Positions 32,108-41,296 are shown, counted from the first letter of the stretch. The stretch is 64,000 nt of DNA from an uncultured Collinsella sp. (GCA_959020715.1 CAUESV010000001.1:124001-188000), one strand, 5' to 3'. The notes: a model not told the origin generated them from the sequence alone. Numbers and translations: made by a program.

Positions 32108-33511
32108 GTGAACCGCACCAAAATCGCGCAGCTCTATGCCGATGCCGAGTCGCTCGGCGGCCAGACCGTCACCGTCGCCGGCTGGGTCAAGTCCGTCCGC
32201 GACATGAAGAACTTTGGCTTTGTTACGCTCAACGACGGCAGCTGCTTCCGCGACCTGCAGGTCGTCATGAACCGCGAGGCACTCGACAACTACGACGAGA
32301 TCGCCCATCAAAACGTCTCGGCCGCACTCATTTGCACCGGCATCGTCAAGCTGACCCCCGATGCGCCCCAGCCGTTCGAGCTTTCTGCCACCTCCATCGA
32401 GGTCGAAGGCACGAGCGCCCCGGATTACCCGCTGCAGAAGAAGCGCGCAACCGTCGAGTTCCTGCGCACCCAGCAGCACCTGCGCCCGCGCACCAACCTG
32501 TTCCGCGCCGTGTTCCGCATCCGCTCTGTCGCGGCTGCCGCCATCCACCGCTTCTTCCAGGAGCAGGGCTTTGTCTACGTCAACACTCCCATCATCACCA
32601 CGAGTGACTGCGAGGGCGCCGGCGAGATGTTCCGCGTGACCACGCTCGACCCCAAAAATCCGCCCCTCACCGAGTCCGGCGAGGTCGACTGGAGCCAGGA
32701 CTTCTTTGGCAAGCATGCGAGCCTCACCGTGTCCGGCCAGCTCAATGCCGAGAACTTTGCCATGGCCTTTGGCGACGTGTACACCTTTGGCCCCACCTTC
32801 CGCGCCGAAAACTCCAACACCACGCGCCACGCCGCCGAGTTTTGGATGATCGAGCCCGAGATGGCCTTTGCCGACCTTAACGACTACATGGATAACGCCG
32901 AGGCCATGCTCAAGTACGTCCTCAAGGACGTTATGGCAACCTGCCCCGACGAGCTCAATATGCTCAACAAGTTTGTGGACAAGGGTCTGCTCGAGCGCCT
33001 GGACCATGTCGCCAACTCCGACTTCGCCCGCGTCACCTATACCGAGGCCGTCGAAATCCTGGAGCAGGCAGTCGCTGCTGGCCACCAGTTTGATTACCCC
33101 GTCAGCTGGGGCATCGACCTGCAGACCGAGCACGAGCGCTTCCTGACCGAGGAGCACTTTAAGCGACCGACTTTTGTGACCGACTACCCGGCCGAGATCA
33201 AGGCGTTCTACATGCGCATGAACGAGGACGGCAAGACCGTCGCCGCCGCCGACTGCCTGGTTCCCGGTATCGGCGAGATTATCGGCGGCTCCCAGCGCGA
33301 GGAGCGCCTGGATCTGCTCGAGGCCCGCATCAAGGACCTGGGCATGAATCCCGAGCAGTACAAGTACTACCTTGACCTGCGCCGCTACGGTTCCTGCAAG
33401 CACGCCGGCTACGGTCTGGGCTTCGAGCGCTTGGTCATGTATCTGACCGGCGTGGGCAACATCCGCGACGTCCTGCCGCACCCGCGCACCGTGGGCAACG
33501 CCGACTTCTAA
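32108..33511 (+). CDS. asnS: Asparaginyl-tRNA synthetase
   Basis: Class II synthetase charging tRNA-Asn. 467 residues: N-terminal OB-fold anticodon domain (VTVAGWVKSVRDMKNFGFVTLNDGS, in parts), class II motif 2 FGPTFRAENSNTTRHAAEFWMIEPE, and motif 3 YGLGFERLVMYLTG near the C-terminus. The ending IRDVLPHPRTVGNADF is AsnRS-like. The GTG at 32108 follows GGGAGGATAC; upstream in-frame ATGs lack such a site. Single-gene unit with a strong terminator. Confidence 0.95.
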   Translation: MNRTKIAQLYADAESLGGQTVTVAGWVKSVRDMKNFGFVTLNDGSCFRDLQVVMNREALDNYDEIAHQNVSAALICTGIVKLTPDAPQPFELSATSIEVEGTSAPDYPLQKKRATVEFLRTQQHLRPRTNLFRAVFRIRSVAAAAIHRFFQEQGFVYVNTPIITTSDCEGAGEMFRVTTLDPKNPPLTESGEVDWSQDFFGKHASLTVSGQLNAENFAMAFGDVYTFGPTFRAENSNTTRHAAEFWMIEPEMAFADLNDYMDNAEAMLKYVLKDVMATCPDELNMLNKFVDKGLLERLDHVANSDFARVTYTEAVEILEQAVAAGHQFDYPVSWGIDLQTEHERFLTEEHFKRPTFVTDYPAEIKAFYMRMNEDGKTVAAADCLVPGIGEIIGGSQREERLDLLEARIKDLGMNPEQYKYYLDLRRYGSCKHAGYGLGFERLVMYLTGVGNIRDVLPHPRTVGNADF

Positions 33512-33558
33512 TCGTCGGACGCTGGCTCGCGTCGCCACACGCCAACGCTCATCGCATA

Positions 33559-33594
33559 AGCGTCTCTCGACATCAGTCGAGAGACGCTTTTTTC
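33559..33594 (+). terminator. Rho-independent terminator after asnS
   Basis: Perfect 12-bp stem AGCGTCTCTCGA / TCGAGAGACGCT with a 6-base loop and a T7 run. Confidence 0.95.
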
Positions 33595-33714
33595 AACAGC
33601 ATCCGTCAAGCTTTTGGCAAGTTTTTGGTCAGTTGAGCAGGGCTGTTGAAAACTCGACCCGCCGTTTGCCGACGACTACCGACCGCCCAGAGCGCCCTGC
33701 GCCCCTGGGAAAGC

Positions 33715-33765
33715 CCCACGTCCTAGGCTCCATACCGTCGCCACCCAAAACGGAAAGGACGTGGG
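33715..33765 (+). promoter_or_regulatory. Hairpin that could mask the start of the WYL-type regulator
   Basis: CCCACGTCC (33715-33723) pairs exactly with GGACGTGGG (33757-33765), which overlaps the ribosome-binding region GGAAAGGAC just upstream of the ATG at 33770. Formation in the mRNA would hinder initiation. Confidence 0.4.
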
Positions 33766-33769
33766 CACC

Positions 33770-34555
33770 ATGACCGAAGCCGCTGTTGAAACCTACGACA
33801 CCACGACTAGAGGCGCCGCCTCGATGGCAGCCTATCGCGCCGTTCGCATCCTGCAACTATTAAGCGAAAACACCGGCGAGGACAAGGCCATGCTTTCCGA
33901 TGAGTTGATCCGGCGCCTCGCCCATCCCGACGACCCCGCCCGCATGCCCATCTCGGCGGCGCGGCGCAGCATCTACACCGCCATCTCCGCGCTTCGCCAT
34001 GCCGGATACGAAATTGAGTACAAACGCGGCGTGGGCTACAAACTTCTTACCCGCCCGCTCACCGACGAGGAGATCATCCGGCTCCACGGTATGGTCATGC
34101 GCAACCGCTCCACGCCTATCGCTATCCGCAAGAGCATGGCGCAGCACTTAGTTGCCATGGCGAGCGCCGACGTTCGCGGCTACCTCGATACACCCGAACC
34201 CGCTCCAAGCGCAGGCAGCAAGGCTACCAAGGCAACGCGCACGCCCATCAAGCGCATCGACACGTGCGAGCTCGTCGAGCAGGCCATCGACCACGGAACC
34301 ACGGTGAGTTTTGATATTTCGAGCGTCACGACACGTGGCGAAACCGAAGCAGCACGGATGACACTCCGTCCCTTTGCCATCAAGCAACGAGACGGCATCT
34401 CGTATCTGCTGGGAACGGTCTACGACGCCCGAGGCGCCGACGATACGCTGCGCACCGTCGAGATCGCCCGTATGAGAAACGTCAGCACGCGCCTGCTCGA
34501 CGGCAAGAAGCTCTTCGCCGCCCTGGACGAGGACGACGCCTCCTCCGCCGCATAA
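33770..34555 (+). CDS. WYL-type HTH transcriptional regulator
   Basis: 261 residues. N-terminal DeoR/HTH_11-like winged helix: YRAVRILQLLSENTGEDKAM, SAARRSIYTAISALRHAGYEIEYKRGVGYKLL (in parts). The C-terminal half (VEQAIDHGTTVSFDISSVT ... MTLRPFAIKQRDGISYLLGTV) matches the WYL effector fold, although the literal W-Y-L is not kept. WYL proteins sense ligands or nucleic acids; the target here is unknown. The ATG at 33770 was preferred to the GTG at 33761 for spacing. It precedes the ABC importer operon but has its own gap and a promoter follows it. Confidence 0.72.
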   Translation: MTEAAVETYDTTTRGAASMAAYRAVRILQLLSENTGEDKAMLSDELIRRLAHPDDPARMPISAARRSIYTAISALRHAGYEIEYKRGVGYKLLTRPLTDEEIIRLHGMVMRNRSTPIAIRKSMAQHLVAMASADVRGYLDTPEPAPSAGSKATKATRTPIKRIDTCELVEQAIDHGTTVSFDISSVTTRGETEAARMTLRPFAIKQRDGISYLLGTVYDARGADDTLRTVEIARMRNVSTRLLDGKKLFAALDEDDASSAA

Positions 34556-34624
34556 GACCCTCCGCCGCCCATTCGACTACCCGTACCGCCCATCCGATTC
34601 TGTATTAAAAAACCCGCCAGGCTG

Positions 34625-34652
34625 TTGTAAAAATGGACATCAGCGCTACTAT
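34625..34652 (+). promoter_or_regulatory. Promoter of the ABC importer operon
   Basis: TTGTAA (34625-34630) and TACTAT (34647-34652) with a 16-base spacer, about 64 bases before the binding-protein ATG. A TGCACT/AGTGCA hairpin follows in the leader. Confidence 0.55.
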
Positions 34653-34715
34653 AGTTCCACTTGCACTTTGTCCCAGTGCAGTGTTTCCAGCCATTTTTAT
34701 ACTGGGGGTAATGAT

Positions 34716-35696
34716 ATGAAGGACATCACCATCAGCCGCAGGAGCCTTCTGGTCTCCGCCGGCCTGCTCGCGCTCGCCCCGCTCGCCGGATGCGGCGGCA
34801 ACTCTGGTTCCGGCTCTGCTGCCGCCGGTTCCGACTACACCATCGGCGTTCTGCAGCTCACCGAGCACTCCGCACTCGATGCCGCCAACGACGGCTTTGT
34901 CAAGGCCATCAAGGAGAGCGGCCTTAAGGTCAAGATCGACCAGAAGAACGCCCAGAACGACCAGTCCACGTGTAAGTCCATTGCCGACAAGTTTGTGGGC
35001 GATGGCGTCGACCTGATCTACGCCATCGCCACGCCCGCCGCGCAGGCTGCCGCCGGTGCCACGGCCGATATCCCCATCGTGGGCTGCGCCATCACCGACT
35101 ACGCCGCCTCCGGCCTGGTACAGGACAACGACAAGCCGGGCACCAACGTCACGGGCGCTTCCGACCTCACCCCGGTCGCCGAGCAGCTCGAGATGATGCA
35201 GAAGGTCCTGCCCGACGTAAAGAAGGTCGGCCTGCTCTACTGCACCGCCGAGTCCAACTCCGACGTCCAGATCAAGGCCGCCAAGAAAGAGCTCGACAAG
35301 CTGGGCCTCGAGTACACTGACTTCACCGTCTCGAGCTCCAACGAGATTCAGTCCGTCGTCGAGTCTGCCGTGGGCAAGGTCGACGCGCTCTACTCCCCCA
35401 CCGACAACACCATCGCCGCGGGCGCCTCGCAGGTCGGTCAGATCTGCAAGGAGAACAAGCTTCCCTTCGTGACCGGCGAGGAGGGCATGTGCAAGGCCGG
35501 CGGCCTGTTCACCCTCTCCATCAACTACGAGGATCTGGGCTACGCCGCAGGCGAGATGGCCGTCAAGATCCTGAAGGGCGAAGCCAAGCCCGAGGACATG
35601 GCGATCAAGCACCTCTCAAGCAAAGACCTGGTCGTCGTCAAGAACGACGAGATGGCCGAGGCTCTGGGCATCGATCTTTCCGCTCTGGACGAGTAG
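34716..35696 (+). CDS. ABC transporter substrate-binding lipoprotein (TrpX-like)
   Basis: 326 residues. A lipoprotein signal with lipobox LAPLAGCGG (Cys near residue 26) anchors it outside the membrane. The binding domain reads TIGVLQLTEHSALDAANDGF, DLIYAIATPAAQAAAGAT and VGLLYCTAESNSDVQIKAA, the pattern of the ABC_sub_bind (TrpX-like) family often linked to tryptophan or other aromatic amino acid uptake. The ATG at 34716 follows GGGGGTAATGAT. First gene of a binding protein-permease-ATPase set. Confidence 0.87.
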   Translation: MKDITISRRSLLVSAGLLALAPLAGCGGNSGSGSAAAGSDYTIGVLQLTEHSALDAANDGFVKAIKESGLKVKIDQKNAQNDQSTCKSIADKFVGDGVDLIYAIATPAAQAAAGATADIPIVGCAITDYAASGLVQDNDKPGTNVTGASDLTPVAEQLEMMQKVLPDVKKVGLLYCTAESNSDVQIKAAKKELDKLGLEYTDFTVSSSNEIQSVVESAVGKVDALYSPTDNTIAAGASQVGQICKENKLPFVTGEEGMCKAGGLFTLSINYEDLGYAAGEMAVKILKGEAKPEDMAIKHLSSKDLVVVKNDEMAEALGIDLSALDE

Positions 35697-35767
35697 CGCC
35701 ATGCGCGGTAGCGCGTCTAGGGCACGCACTCGCGCCGTTGACGTGTTATTCAATATCTGAGCCACAG

Positions 35768-35796
35768 GGGCGAACGCCAAAGACCGGCGTTCGCCC
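35768..35796 (+). terminator. Intra-operon terminator after the binding-protein gene
   Basis: Perfect 11-bp stem GGGCGAACGCC / GGCGTTCGCCC with a 7-base loop, then TGCTTGTTT. It lies in the 204-base gap before the permease gene and would keep binding protein in excess over the membrane parts. Confidence 0.8.
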
Positions 35797-35900
35797 TGCT
35801 TGTTTCGGATGAGTCAAAACATCCGGCCGCAGCTCTTTTATGCATTGTTACCGCTATCATGGTGACTCACGTGTCCACCCTATCCTAGGAGGTATGAAGC

Positions 35901-36824
35901 ATGCTCATTGCATTGCAGGGCGCCGTTTCGCAGGGCGTCCTCTGGGGCATTATGGTGCTTGGCGTGTTTATCACGTTCCGCCTGCTCGACATTCCCGATA
36001 TGACCTGCGACGGCAGCTTTGCCCTCGGCGGCTGCGTCTGCGCTGTGCTCATCGTCAATAACAACGTCGACCCGCTGCTCGCCGTGCTGGCCGGTATGTG
36101 CGCCGGCGCCATCGCGGGTGCCGTCACGGGCATTTTGACCACCGTCTTTGAGATTCCCGCGATCCTCGCCGGAATCCTCACCCAGATCAGCCTGTGGTCC
36201 ATCAACCTGCGCATCATGGGCAAGTCCAATACGCCCATTCTTGCCAAGGGCACCGTGTTCTCGGCCGTCAGCAATATGACCGGTCTGCCGCAGTCCACCG
36301 TTGCCATCATCTTGGGCATCCTGCTCGCCGTGGCTATCGTTGCCATCCTGTATTGGTTCTTTGGCACCGAGATCGGCTCGGCGCTGCGCGCCACCGGCAA
36401 CAACGAGTACATGATCCGCGCTCTGGGCGTCAACACCAACTCCACCAAGATGATCGCCCTCGTGCTCTCCAACGCCCTCATCGGCCTTTCGGGCGCGCTC
36501 ATCTGCCAGAGCCAAAAGTATGCCGACATTGGTATGGGCACCGGTGCCATCGTTATCGGTCTTGCCGCCATTGTTATCGGCGAGGTGCTCGGCCGTCTGC
36601 TGCCCGGCGGCCTCACGCAGTTTAGTGTCCGTCTTGCCTCCGCCGTCTTTGGCTCCGTGGTGTACTTCCTTATCCGCGCCATCGTGCTGCAGTTGGGCAT
36701 GGACGCCAACGACATGAAGCTGCTCTCCGCCGTGATTGTCGCTGTGGCCCTGTGCGTGCCCGTAGTTTGGGAGCGCTATAAGCTCCGCAGCTCCTACACG
36801 AAGGGGGATGAGGCAGATGCTTAA
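35901..36824 (+). CDS. ABC transporter permease (TrpY-like)
   Basis: 307 residues, about 8-9 membrane segments (ALQGAVSQGVLWGIMVLGVFITFRLL, read in parts; IAGAVTGILTTVF; IGLAAIVIGEVLG). It belongs to the BPD_transp_2 permeases that form homodimers. FRLLDIPDMTCDGSFALGGC is a typical N-terminal signature, and EIGSALRATGNNEYMIRALG is the coupling loop to the ATPase. AGGAGGTATGAAGC precedes the ATG. Confidence 0.88.
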   Translation: MLIALQGAVSQGVLWGIMVLGVFITFRLLDIPDMTCDGSFALGGCVCAVLIVNNNVDPLLAVLAGMCAGAIAGAVTGILTTVFEIPAILAGILTQISLWSINLRIMGKSNTPILAKGTVFSAVSNMTGLPQSTVAIILGILLAVAIVAILYWFFGTEIGSALRATGNNEYMIRALGVNTNSTKMIALVLSNALIGLSGALICQSQKYADIGMGTGAIVIGLAAIVIGEVLGRLLPGGLTQFSVRLASAVFGSVVYFLIRAIVLQLGMDANDMKLLSAVIVAVALCVPVVWERYKLRSSYTKGDEADA

Positions 36825-37611
36825 GCTCTCGCACGTCAAGAAGACCTTTAACAAGGGCACCGTCACCGAGAAGCGCGCGCTCACCGGCGTCGACCTCACC
36901 CTGAATGACGGCGACTTTGTAACCGTGATCGGCGGCAACGGCGCCGGCAAGTCCACGCTGCTCAATATGATCGCCGGCGTGTACCCGCTCGATTCGGGCG
37001 TTATTGAGCTCGACGGCACCGACATCTCGCGCCTGAGCGAGTCGCAGCGCGCCAAGTACCTGGGCCGCGTGTTTCAGGACCCCATGCGCGGTACCGCTGC
37101 CGACATGCAGATCGCCGAGAACCTGGCCCTCGCCAAGCGTCGCGGCCAGCGTCGCGGCCTTTCGTGGGGCGTCACCAAGGCCGAGAAAGATGGGTACGTT
37201 GAGCTGCTCAAGCGCCTGGACCTTGGTCTGGACACGCGTCTCAACGCCAAGGTCGGCCTGCTCTCGGGCGGCCAGCGCCAGGCGCTCACTCTGCTGATGG
37301 CCACGCTCACCAGGCCGCGCCTGCTGCTGCTCGACGAGCACACCGCGGCCCTCGACCCCAAGACGGCCTCTAAGGTGCTCAACCTGACCGAGGAGATCGT
37401 CGACGAGAACCACCTGACCACGCTCATGGTCACGCACAATATGAACGACGCCATCCGTCTGGGTAATCGCCTGATCATGATGCACGAGGGTCACGTGATC
37501 TACGACGTGGCAGGCGACGAAAAGAAGTCGCTCACCGTCGCCGACCTGCTGCAGAAGTTCGAGGAGGTCTCGGGCGGCGAGCTCGCCAACGACCGCATGC
37601 TGTTGAGCTAA
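36817..37611 (+). CDS. ABC transporter ATP-binding protein (TrpZ-like)
   Basis: 264 residues: Walker A GGNGAGKSTLLN (~residue 39), Q-loop VFQDPMRG, signature LLSGGQRQALTLL, Walker B LLLLDEHTAALD, switch His in VTHNMNDA. It energises the permease. The ATG at 36817 overlaps the permease stop by 8 bases, giving translational coupling; an ATG at 36808 is possible. Substrate inferred only from the family, not proven. Confidence 0.9.
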   Translation: MLKLSHVKKTFNKGTVTEKRALTGVDLTLNDGDFVTVIGGNGAGKSTLLNMIAGVYPLDSGVIELDGTDISRLSESQRAKYLGRVFQDPMRGTAADMQIAENLALAKRRGQRRGLSWGVTKAEKDGYVELLKRLDLGLDTRLNAKVGLLSGGQRQALTLLMATLTRPRLLLLDEHTAALDPKTASKVLNLTEEIVDENHLTTLMVTHNMNDAIRLGNRLIMMHEGHVIYDVAGDEKKSLTVADLLQKFEEVSGGELANDRMLLS

Positions 37612-37623
37612 ACCCACCAAAAA

Positions 37624-37762
37624 GGGACAGGTTTATTTTGGCAGGTTTTATCTGCACAAACGTCAAAACCGCCGCAAAGGAACAGATACCTTTGCGGCGG
37701 TTTTCGCTAACCCTCATATCGAGCACAGAAGCCCGTCCGAATTTGATCGGACGGGCTTCTTG
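37624..37762 (+). terminator. GGGACAGG element and two terminator hairpins after the ABC operon
   Basis: GGGACAGGTTTATTTTGG with CAGGTTTTATCTG at 37624-37654 is copy 3 of the dispersed element. Behind it, AAAACCGCCGCAAAGG / CCTTTGCGGCGGTTTT (37667-37706) and AGCCCGTCCGA / TCGGACGGGCT (37731-37760, then TCTT) are two terminators in a row. Confidence 0.8.
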
Positions 37763-37803
37763 ATGGGTATCATGGTTGGACGATCATTAGGAGGTTTCCC
37801 TAC

Positions 37804-38571
37804 ATGGAATTGTTTGAGCCGATTCTTCATTTCTTTGCACAACGATGGGTCCACAACATCATCTGGGCAGGTATCTTGGCCATCGGCACCGCCGTTGCCG
37901 CCAAGGTCGCGTCCAAGACCCTGCACCACCTGCTCAACCGCGACGATAACCCGCTTCCGGCATCGAGTATCTTCATCAACATCGCGCGCGCCGTCATCTG
38001 GATGATTGGCGGCAGCTTTATCCTCGACAACTGCTTTGGCATTAATGCAAACGCCCTCGTCGCCGCTCTTGGCGTCGGCGGCATCGCCATCTCGCTCGGC
38101 TTTCAGGACACGCTCTCAAACCTTATCGGCGGCATGCAGGTGACGTTTATGGGCATCATCAAGCCCGGCGACAATATCGAGGTCGGCGGCGTATCCGGCG
38201 TGGTCCAAGACATCACTTGGCGCCATACAACGATTGAGGATGCCTGTGGACAAACCATCATTGTGCCCAACTCCAACATCTCCAAGAACACGCTCGTGCA
38301 TTTGATGCCCTTTGGGCGCGTGGCCGTGCCCGTTGCCGTAAAGGACACGTCTAAGTGGGCTTCCCTTGACGCGCTGGCAGACGAGCTCACGAGCGCAACC
38401 AAAACGGCCGTCTCGCCCATCTCGGGCTTTGACAAGGAGCCCTACGTACTCTTTAGCGAAATCGGCGACTTTGGCATCAAAGGAAAGATCATCTTTATCG
38501 TCAGCGACGACAGCACCACTTTTACGGCAGCCGACGCCTGCATCCGCGCCATCGCCCCCGTCATTGCCTAA
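37804..38571 (+). CDS. Small-conductance mechanosensitive channel (MscS family)
   Basis: 255 residues. Three membrane segments are followed by the glycine/alanine-rich pore helix ALVAALGVGGIAISLGFQDTLSNLIGG, where MscS packs Gly against Ala, then the beta domain VTFMGIIKPGDNIEVGGVSGVV and IIVPNSNISKNTLVH. It releases solutes during hypo-osmotic shock. AGGAGGTTTCCCTAC precedes the ATG. Single gene with a GGGACAGG-type terminator. Confidence 0.93.
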   Translation: MELFEPILHFFAQRWVHNIIWAGILAIGTAVAAKVASKTLHHLLNRDDNPLPASSIFINIARAVIWMIGGSFILDNCFGINANALVAALGVGGIAISLGFQDTLSNLIGGMQVTFMGIIKPGDNIEVGGVSGVVQDITWRHTTIEDACGQTIIVPNSNISKNTLVHLMPFGRVAVPVAVKDTSKWASLDALADELTSATKTAVSPISGFDKEPYVLFSEIGDFGIKGKIIFIVSDDSTTFTAADACIRAIAPVIA

Positions 38572-38609
38572 ACCACCGCAAAGGGGACAGGCGCCTTTGT
38601 GGTGGTTTT
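38571..38609 (+). terminator. GGGACAGG-family terminator after mscS gene
   Basis: AACCACCGCAAAGG ... CCTTTGTGGTGGTT around a loop containing GGACAGGCG, followed by TT. Member of the repeat family also at 41297, 43311 and 45019. Confidence 0.75.
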
Positions 38610-38664
38610 CATTCGTGGTACCATGGTTGATATCGTTGTTTAAACGACTAAGGGAGTAGACACC

Positions 38665-40581
38665 ATGGAAGAGGCCTATCGTCAAGCACGCAAGCGCGGC
38701 GAGCAGGGACGCCGTCGCGCCATCAGCCAAAGCGAGCATCCATACCTTACGGACCTCGATAGCTTGGTTGCTCAGCTCCCCTTAGGTCAGCGAGAGAATG
38801 TTGGCCTGCGGGATATTCCGCTCGAAATGGTCGTCGGCACGGTCACCAAGGGCCGTCAGTCCGCCTTCTCGTGTAACTTTATGCCCCTGCTTCCGTTTAG
38901 CACCGAGTTCGCCCGCAAGTGGTCCAACCTCTACGACATCCAGGTGACCGAGGGCTATCGCGACCCCGTCATCGTCACCGAGTTCATGCATCGGTTCTAT
39001 GTCCAGGAAGGCAACAAACGCGTCAGTGTCCTCAAATTCCTAGACGCCCCGACGGTTTCGGCCAAGGTCACCCGTCTCTACCCCGGCAAATGGGATTCCG
39101 TCGAAAGCCGCCTGTACGGTGAGTTCTGCGCGTTTTGGCGCGTCTGCCCCCTATACGAGATCGAGTTCTCGCGCGAGGGAAGCTACGAGACACTCGCCAA
39201 GATGCTCGGTCAGAACCTTATCGAAAAATGGCCGCAGAAAAAGGTCGACTACCTGCGCCACACCTTCCTGCTCTTTAAGCGTGCCTACCTTCGCGCAGGC
39301 GGCGACCACCTGGACATTACGCCTGCCGACGCAATGCTCGTCTACCTCAATGTGTACAACCAGGACCGCCTGCTGGATACGCCGACGGATATCGTCGTAA
39401 ACCGCCTGTGCAAGATTTGGCGCGAACTGGTCATTGCCGGCAAAAATGACGAGGACAAGGTCGATCTCGTCGAAGCGCCGAGCGTCAACGAGGAGGAGAC
39501 GCCCGCCAAGTCCACCTCCGGTGTGCTCAACTTCTTTATGGGCAAGACCGTCTACTCGGCGGCCAACCCCCTGCGCATCGCCTTTATCCATGAGTTCCCC
39601 TGTGCGACGTCGAGCTGGGACAGCCTGCACGACCAAGGGCGTCAGTATCTCGATGAGCACTTTGGCGGTATCGTGCGCACCGAGGCGTTCGAGGACTGTC
39701 ACGATCCGGACGTGTTCTACGCCGCCGTGGAAACGGCTGTGAAACATGGAGCAAACGTCATCTTCTCGACCTCGCACCGCCTGATGGAATACACGCTCAG
39801 GGCTGCCGTTGAGTATCCCCGGGTTCGGTTTCTCAACTGCTCTATCGGCCTTCCCCATCAAAGCGTCCGTTCGTACTTTGGCAAGATGTACGAGGCCAAG
39901 TTTCTCCTGGGCGCCCTTGCCGCCAGCATGGCGGACAACCACCGCATCGGTTACCACGCGTCGGTCTTCGCCTCGGGCGCACTCAGCGAGATCAACGCCT
40001 TTGCGATTGGCGCCTCGCTGCTCGACCCCCGTGCGCAAATTATCCTGACCTGGGGCGATGTGCCCGCCGGAGGCCTTGCCGAGGCCATGTGCCGCGAAGG
40101 CGTGAGCGTCATGACCGGCGCTGACATGTCAAAGTCGCTCGTAGACCCTACGGCCTACGGACTCCACCGCCTGGTCGATGGCAAGGTCGTCGGCATCGCC
40201 ATGCCGGTCTGGAACTGGGGCCGATACTACGAGCTTATCGTGCGAAGCCTGCTGCATGGCACCTGGGATGAGACCAGTGACGACAGCCAGGTTCGCGCCG
40301 TCAACTACTGGTATGGCATGAGCTCGGGCGTCATCGACATTCGCTACGCTCCGGGCCTGCCCTATCAGACGCGCAAACTGGTGCAGCTGCTCCGCAATGG
40401 CATCGTCGAGGGCTCCATCAATCCATTTGGCGGCGAGCTTCATAGCCAAGACGGCGTGGTGCAGATCGAGGGCTTTCCCCCACTGCCGAGCGCGCAGATT
40501 GTCGAGATGAATTGGCTGGCGGACAACGTGGTAGGCACCATTCCGCAGCTCGACGATGAGCCGGGAGTTACCGCCCTATGA
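38665..40581 (+). CDS. ParB-like / BMP (Med-type ligand-binding) fusion protein
   Basis: 638 residues, no signal peptide or membrane segment, so cytoplasmic. The N-terminal ~260 residues resemble a ParB/Spo0J nuclease-like domain: LGQRENVGLRDIPLEMVVGT, VIVTEFMHRFYVQEGNKRVSVLKFLDA (in parts), the latter matching the 'GNxR' substrate loop. After a linker (~residues 260-305), residues ~307-560 form a periplasmic-binding fold of the basic membrane protein family (LRIAFIHEFPCATSSWDS, FGKMYEAKFLLGALAASMADN, IGYHASVFASGALSEINAF). A binding domain normally outside the cell is thus joined to a possible nucleotidyl or DNA-related module. It overlaps the next gene by 4 bases. Function unknown. Confidence 0.75.
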   Translation: MEEAYRQARKRGEQGRRRAISQSEHPYLTDLDSLVAQLPLGQRENVGLRDIPLEMVVGTVTKGRQSAFSCNFMPLLPFSTEFARKWSNLYDIQVTEGYRDPVIVTEFMHRFYVQEGNKRVSVLKFLDAPTVSAKVTRLYPGKWDSVESRLYGEFCAFWRVCPLYEIEFSREGSYETLAKMLGQNLIEKWPQKKVDYLRHTFLLFKRAYLRAGGDHLDITPADAMLVYLNVYNQDRLLDTPTDIVVNRLCKIWRELVIAGKNDEDKVDLVEAPSVNEEETPAKSTSGVLNFFMGKTVYSAANPLRIAFIHEFPCATSSWDSLHDQGRQYLDEHFGGIVRTEAFEDCHDPDVFYAAVETAVKHGANVIFSTSHRLMEYTLRAAVEYPRVRFLNCSIGLPHQSVRSYFGKMYEAKFLLGALAASMADNHRIGYHASVFASGALSEINAFAIGASLLDPRAQIILTWGDVPAGGLAEAMCREGVSVMTGADMSKSLVDPTAYGLHRLVDGKVVGIAMPVWNWGRYYELIVRSLLHGTWDETSDDSQVRAVNYWYGMSSGVIDIRYAPGLPYQTRKLVQLLRNGIVEGSINPFGGELHSQDGVVQIEGFPPLPSAQIVEMNWLADNVVGTIPQLDDEPGVTAL

Positions 40582-41288
40582 AGATCCTTGCCATAGCAGA
40601 TACCGAAGAACGATGCCTTTGGGAGTGCTTTCGCAAGGAGCGCTTTGAGGGTGTCGACCTGATTCTGTCTGCCGGCGATCTGGACCCGGACTATCTTGAG
40701 TTTTTGGTCACCGTCATCAACAAACCGCTCATCTACGTTCGCGGCAACCACGACGACCGCTACGCACGTCACGCACCGGGCGGATGTATCTGCGTGGAAG
40801 ACAGCGTGTACACGTACCGGGGGATTCGCATTGCGGGCCTTGGCGGGTCCATGCGTTATCGCGACGGCGCCAACATGTACACCGAACGCGAGATGTCCAA
40901 GCGCATGCGTAAGCTGTCGCGTAAGGTTAGGATGGTCGGCGGGTGCGACATTCTGCTTACCCATGCACCCGCCGCCGGTATGGGTGATCTGGACGATCTG
41001 CCGCATCGAGGGTTTGAGTGCTTTAACACAGCGCTTGAGTCCTGGGGGGCCGACTACATGGTGCACGGGCATGTGCACCAATGCTATGGTCGCGACTTTC
41101 AGCGTGAGCGCCAGCATGCATGCGGGACAACAATCATCAACGCGTGCGGCTATACGCAGTTTGAGCTGGATGAAGCGCGCTACCCCATCCGTGGCTGGCA
41201 GGCAGCCTGGCTCAACTCGCAAACCATGCGCCGCGAGCTCAAACGCCACGAAGCAATCGAGTCTTCAACCGCCAGAACCCCCTGGTAA
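40578..41288 (+). CDS. Metallophosphoesterase
   Basis: 236 residues with the calcineurin-like metal motifs: KILAIADTEE (drifted first motif, D-x-E instead of D-x-H), ILSAGDLDPDYL, YVRGNHDDRY, LLTHAPAAGMGD and HGHVHQCYG. It probably hydrolyses a phosphodiester or phosphomonoester. Its ATG overlaps the stop of the ParB-like/BMP gene (ATGA), so the two are made together and likely act in one process. No partner suggests the substrate. Confidence 0.87.
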   Translation: MKILAIADTEERCLWECFRKERFEGVDLILSAGDLDPDYLEFLVTVINKPLIYVRGNHDDRYARHAPGGCICVEDSVYTYRGIRIAGLGGSMRYRDGANMYTEREMSKRMRKLSRKVRMVGGCDILLTHAPAAGMGDLDDLPHRGFECFNTALESWGADYMVHGHVHQCYGRDFQRERQHACGTTIINACGYTQFELDEARYPIRGWQAAWLNSQTMRRELKRHEAIESSTARTPW

Positions 41289-41296
41289 CTGCCAAC

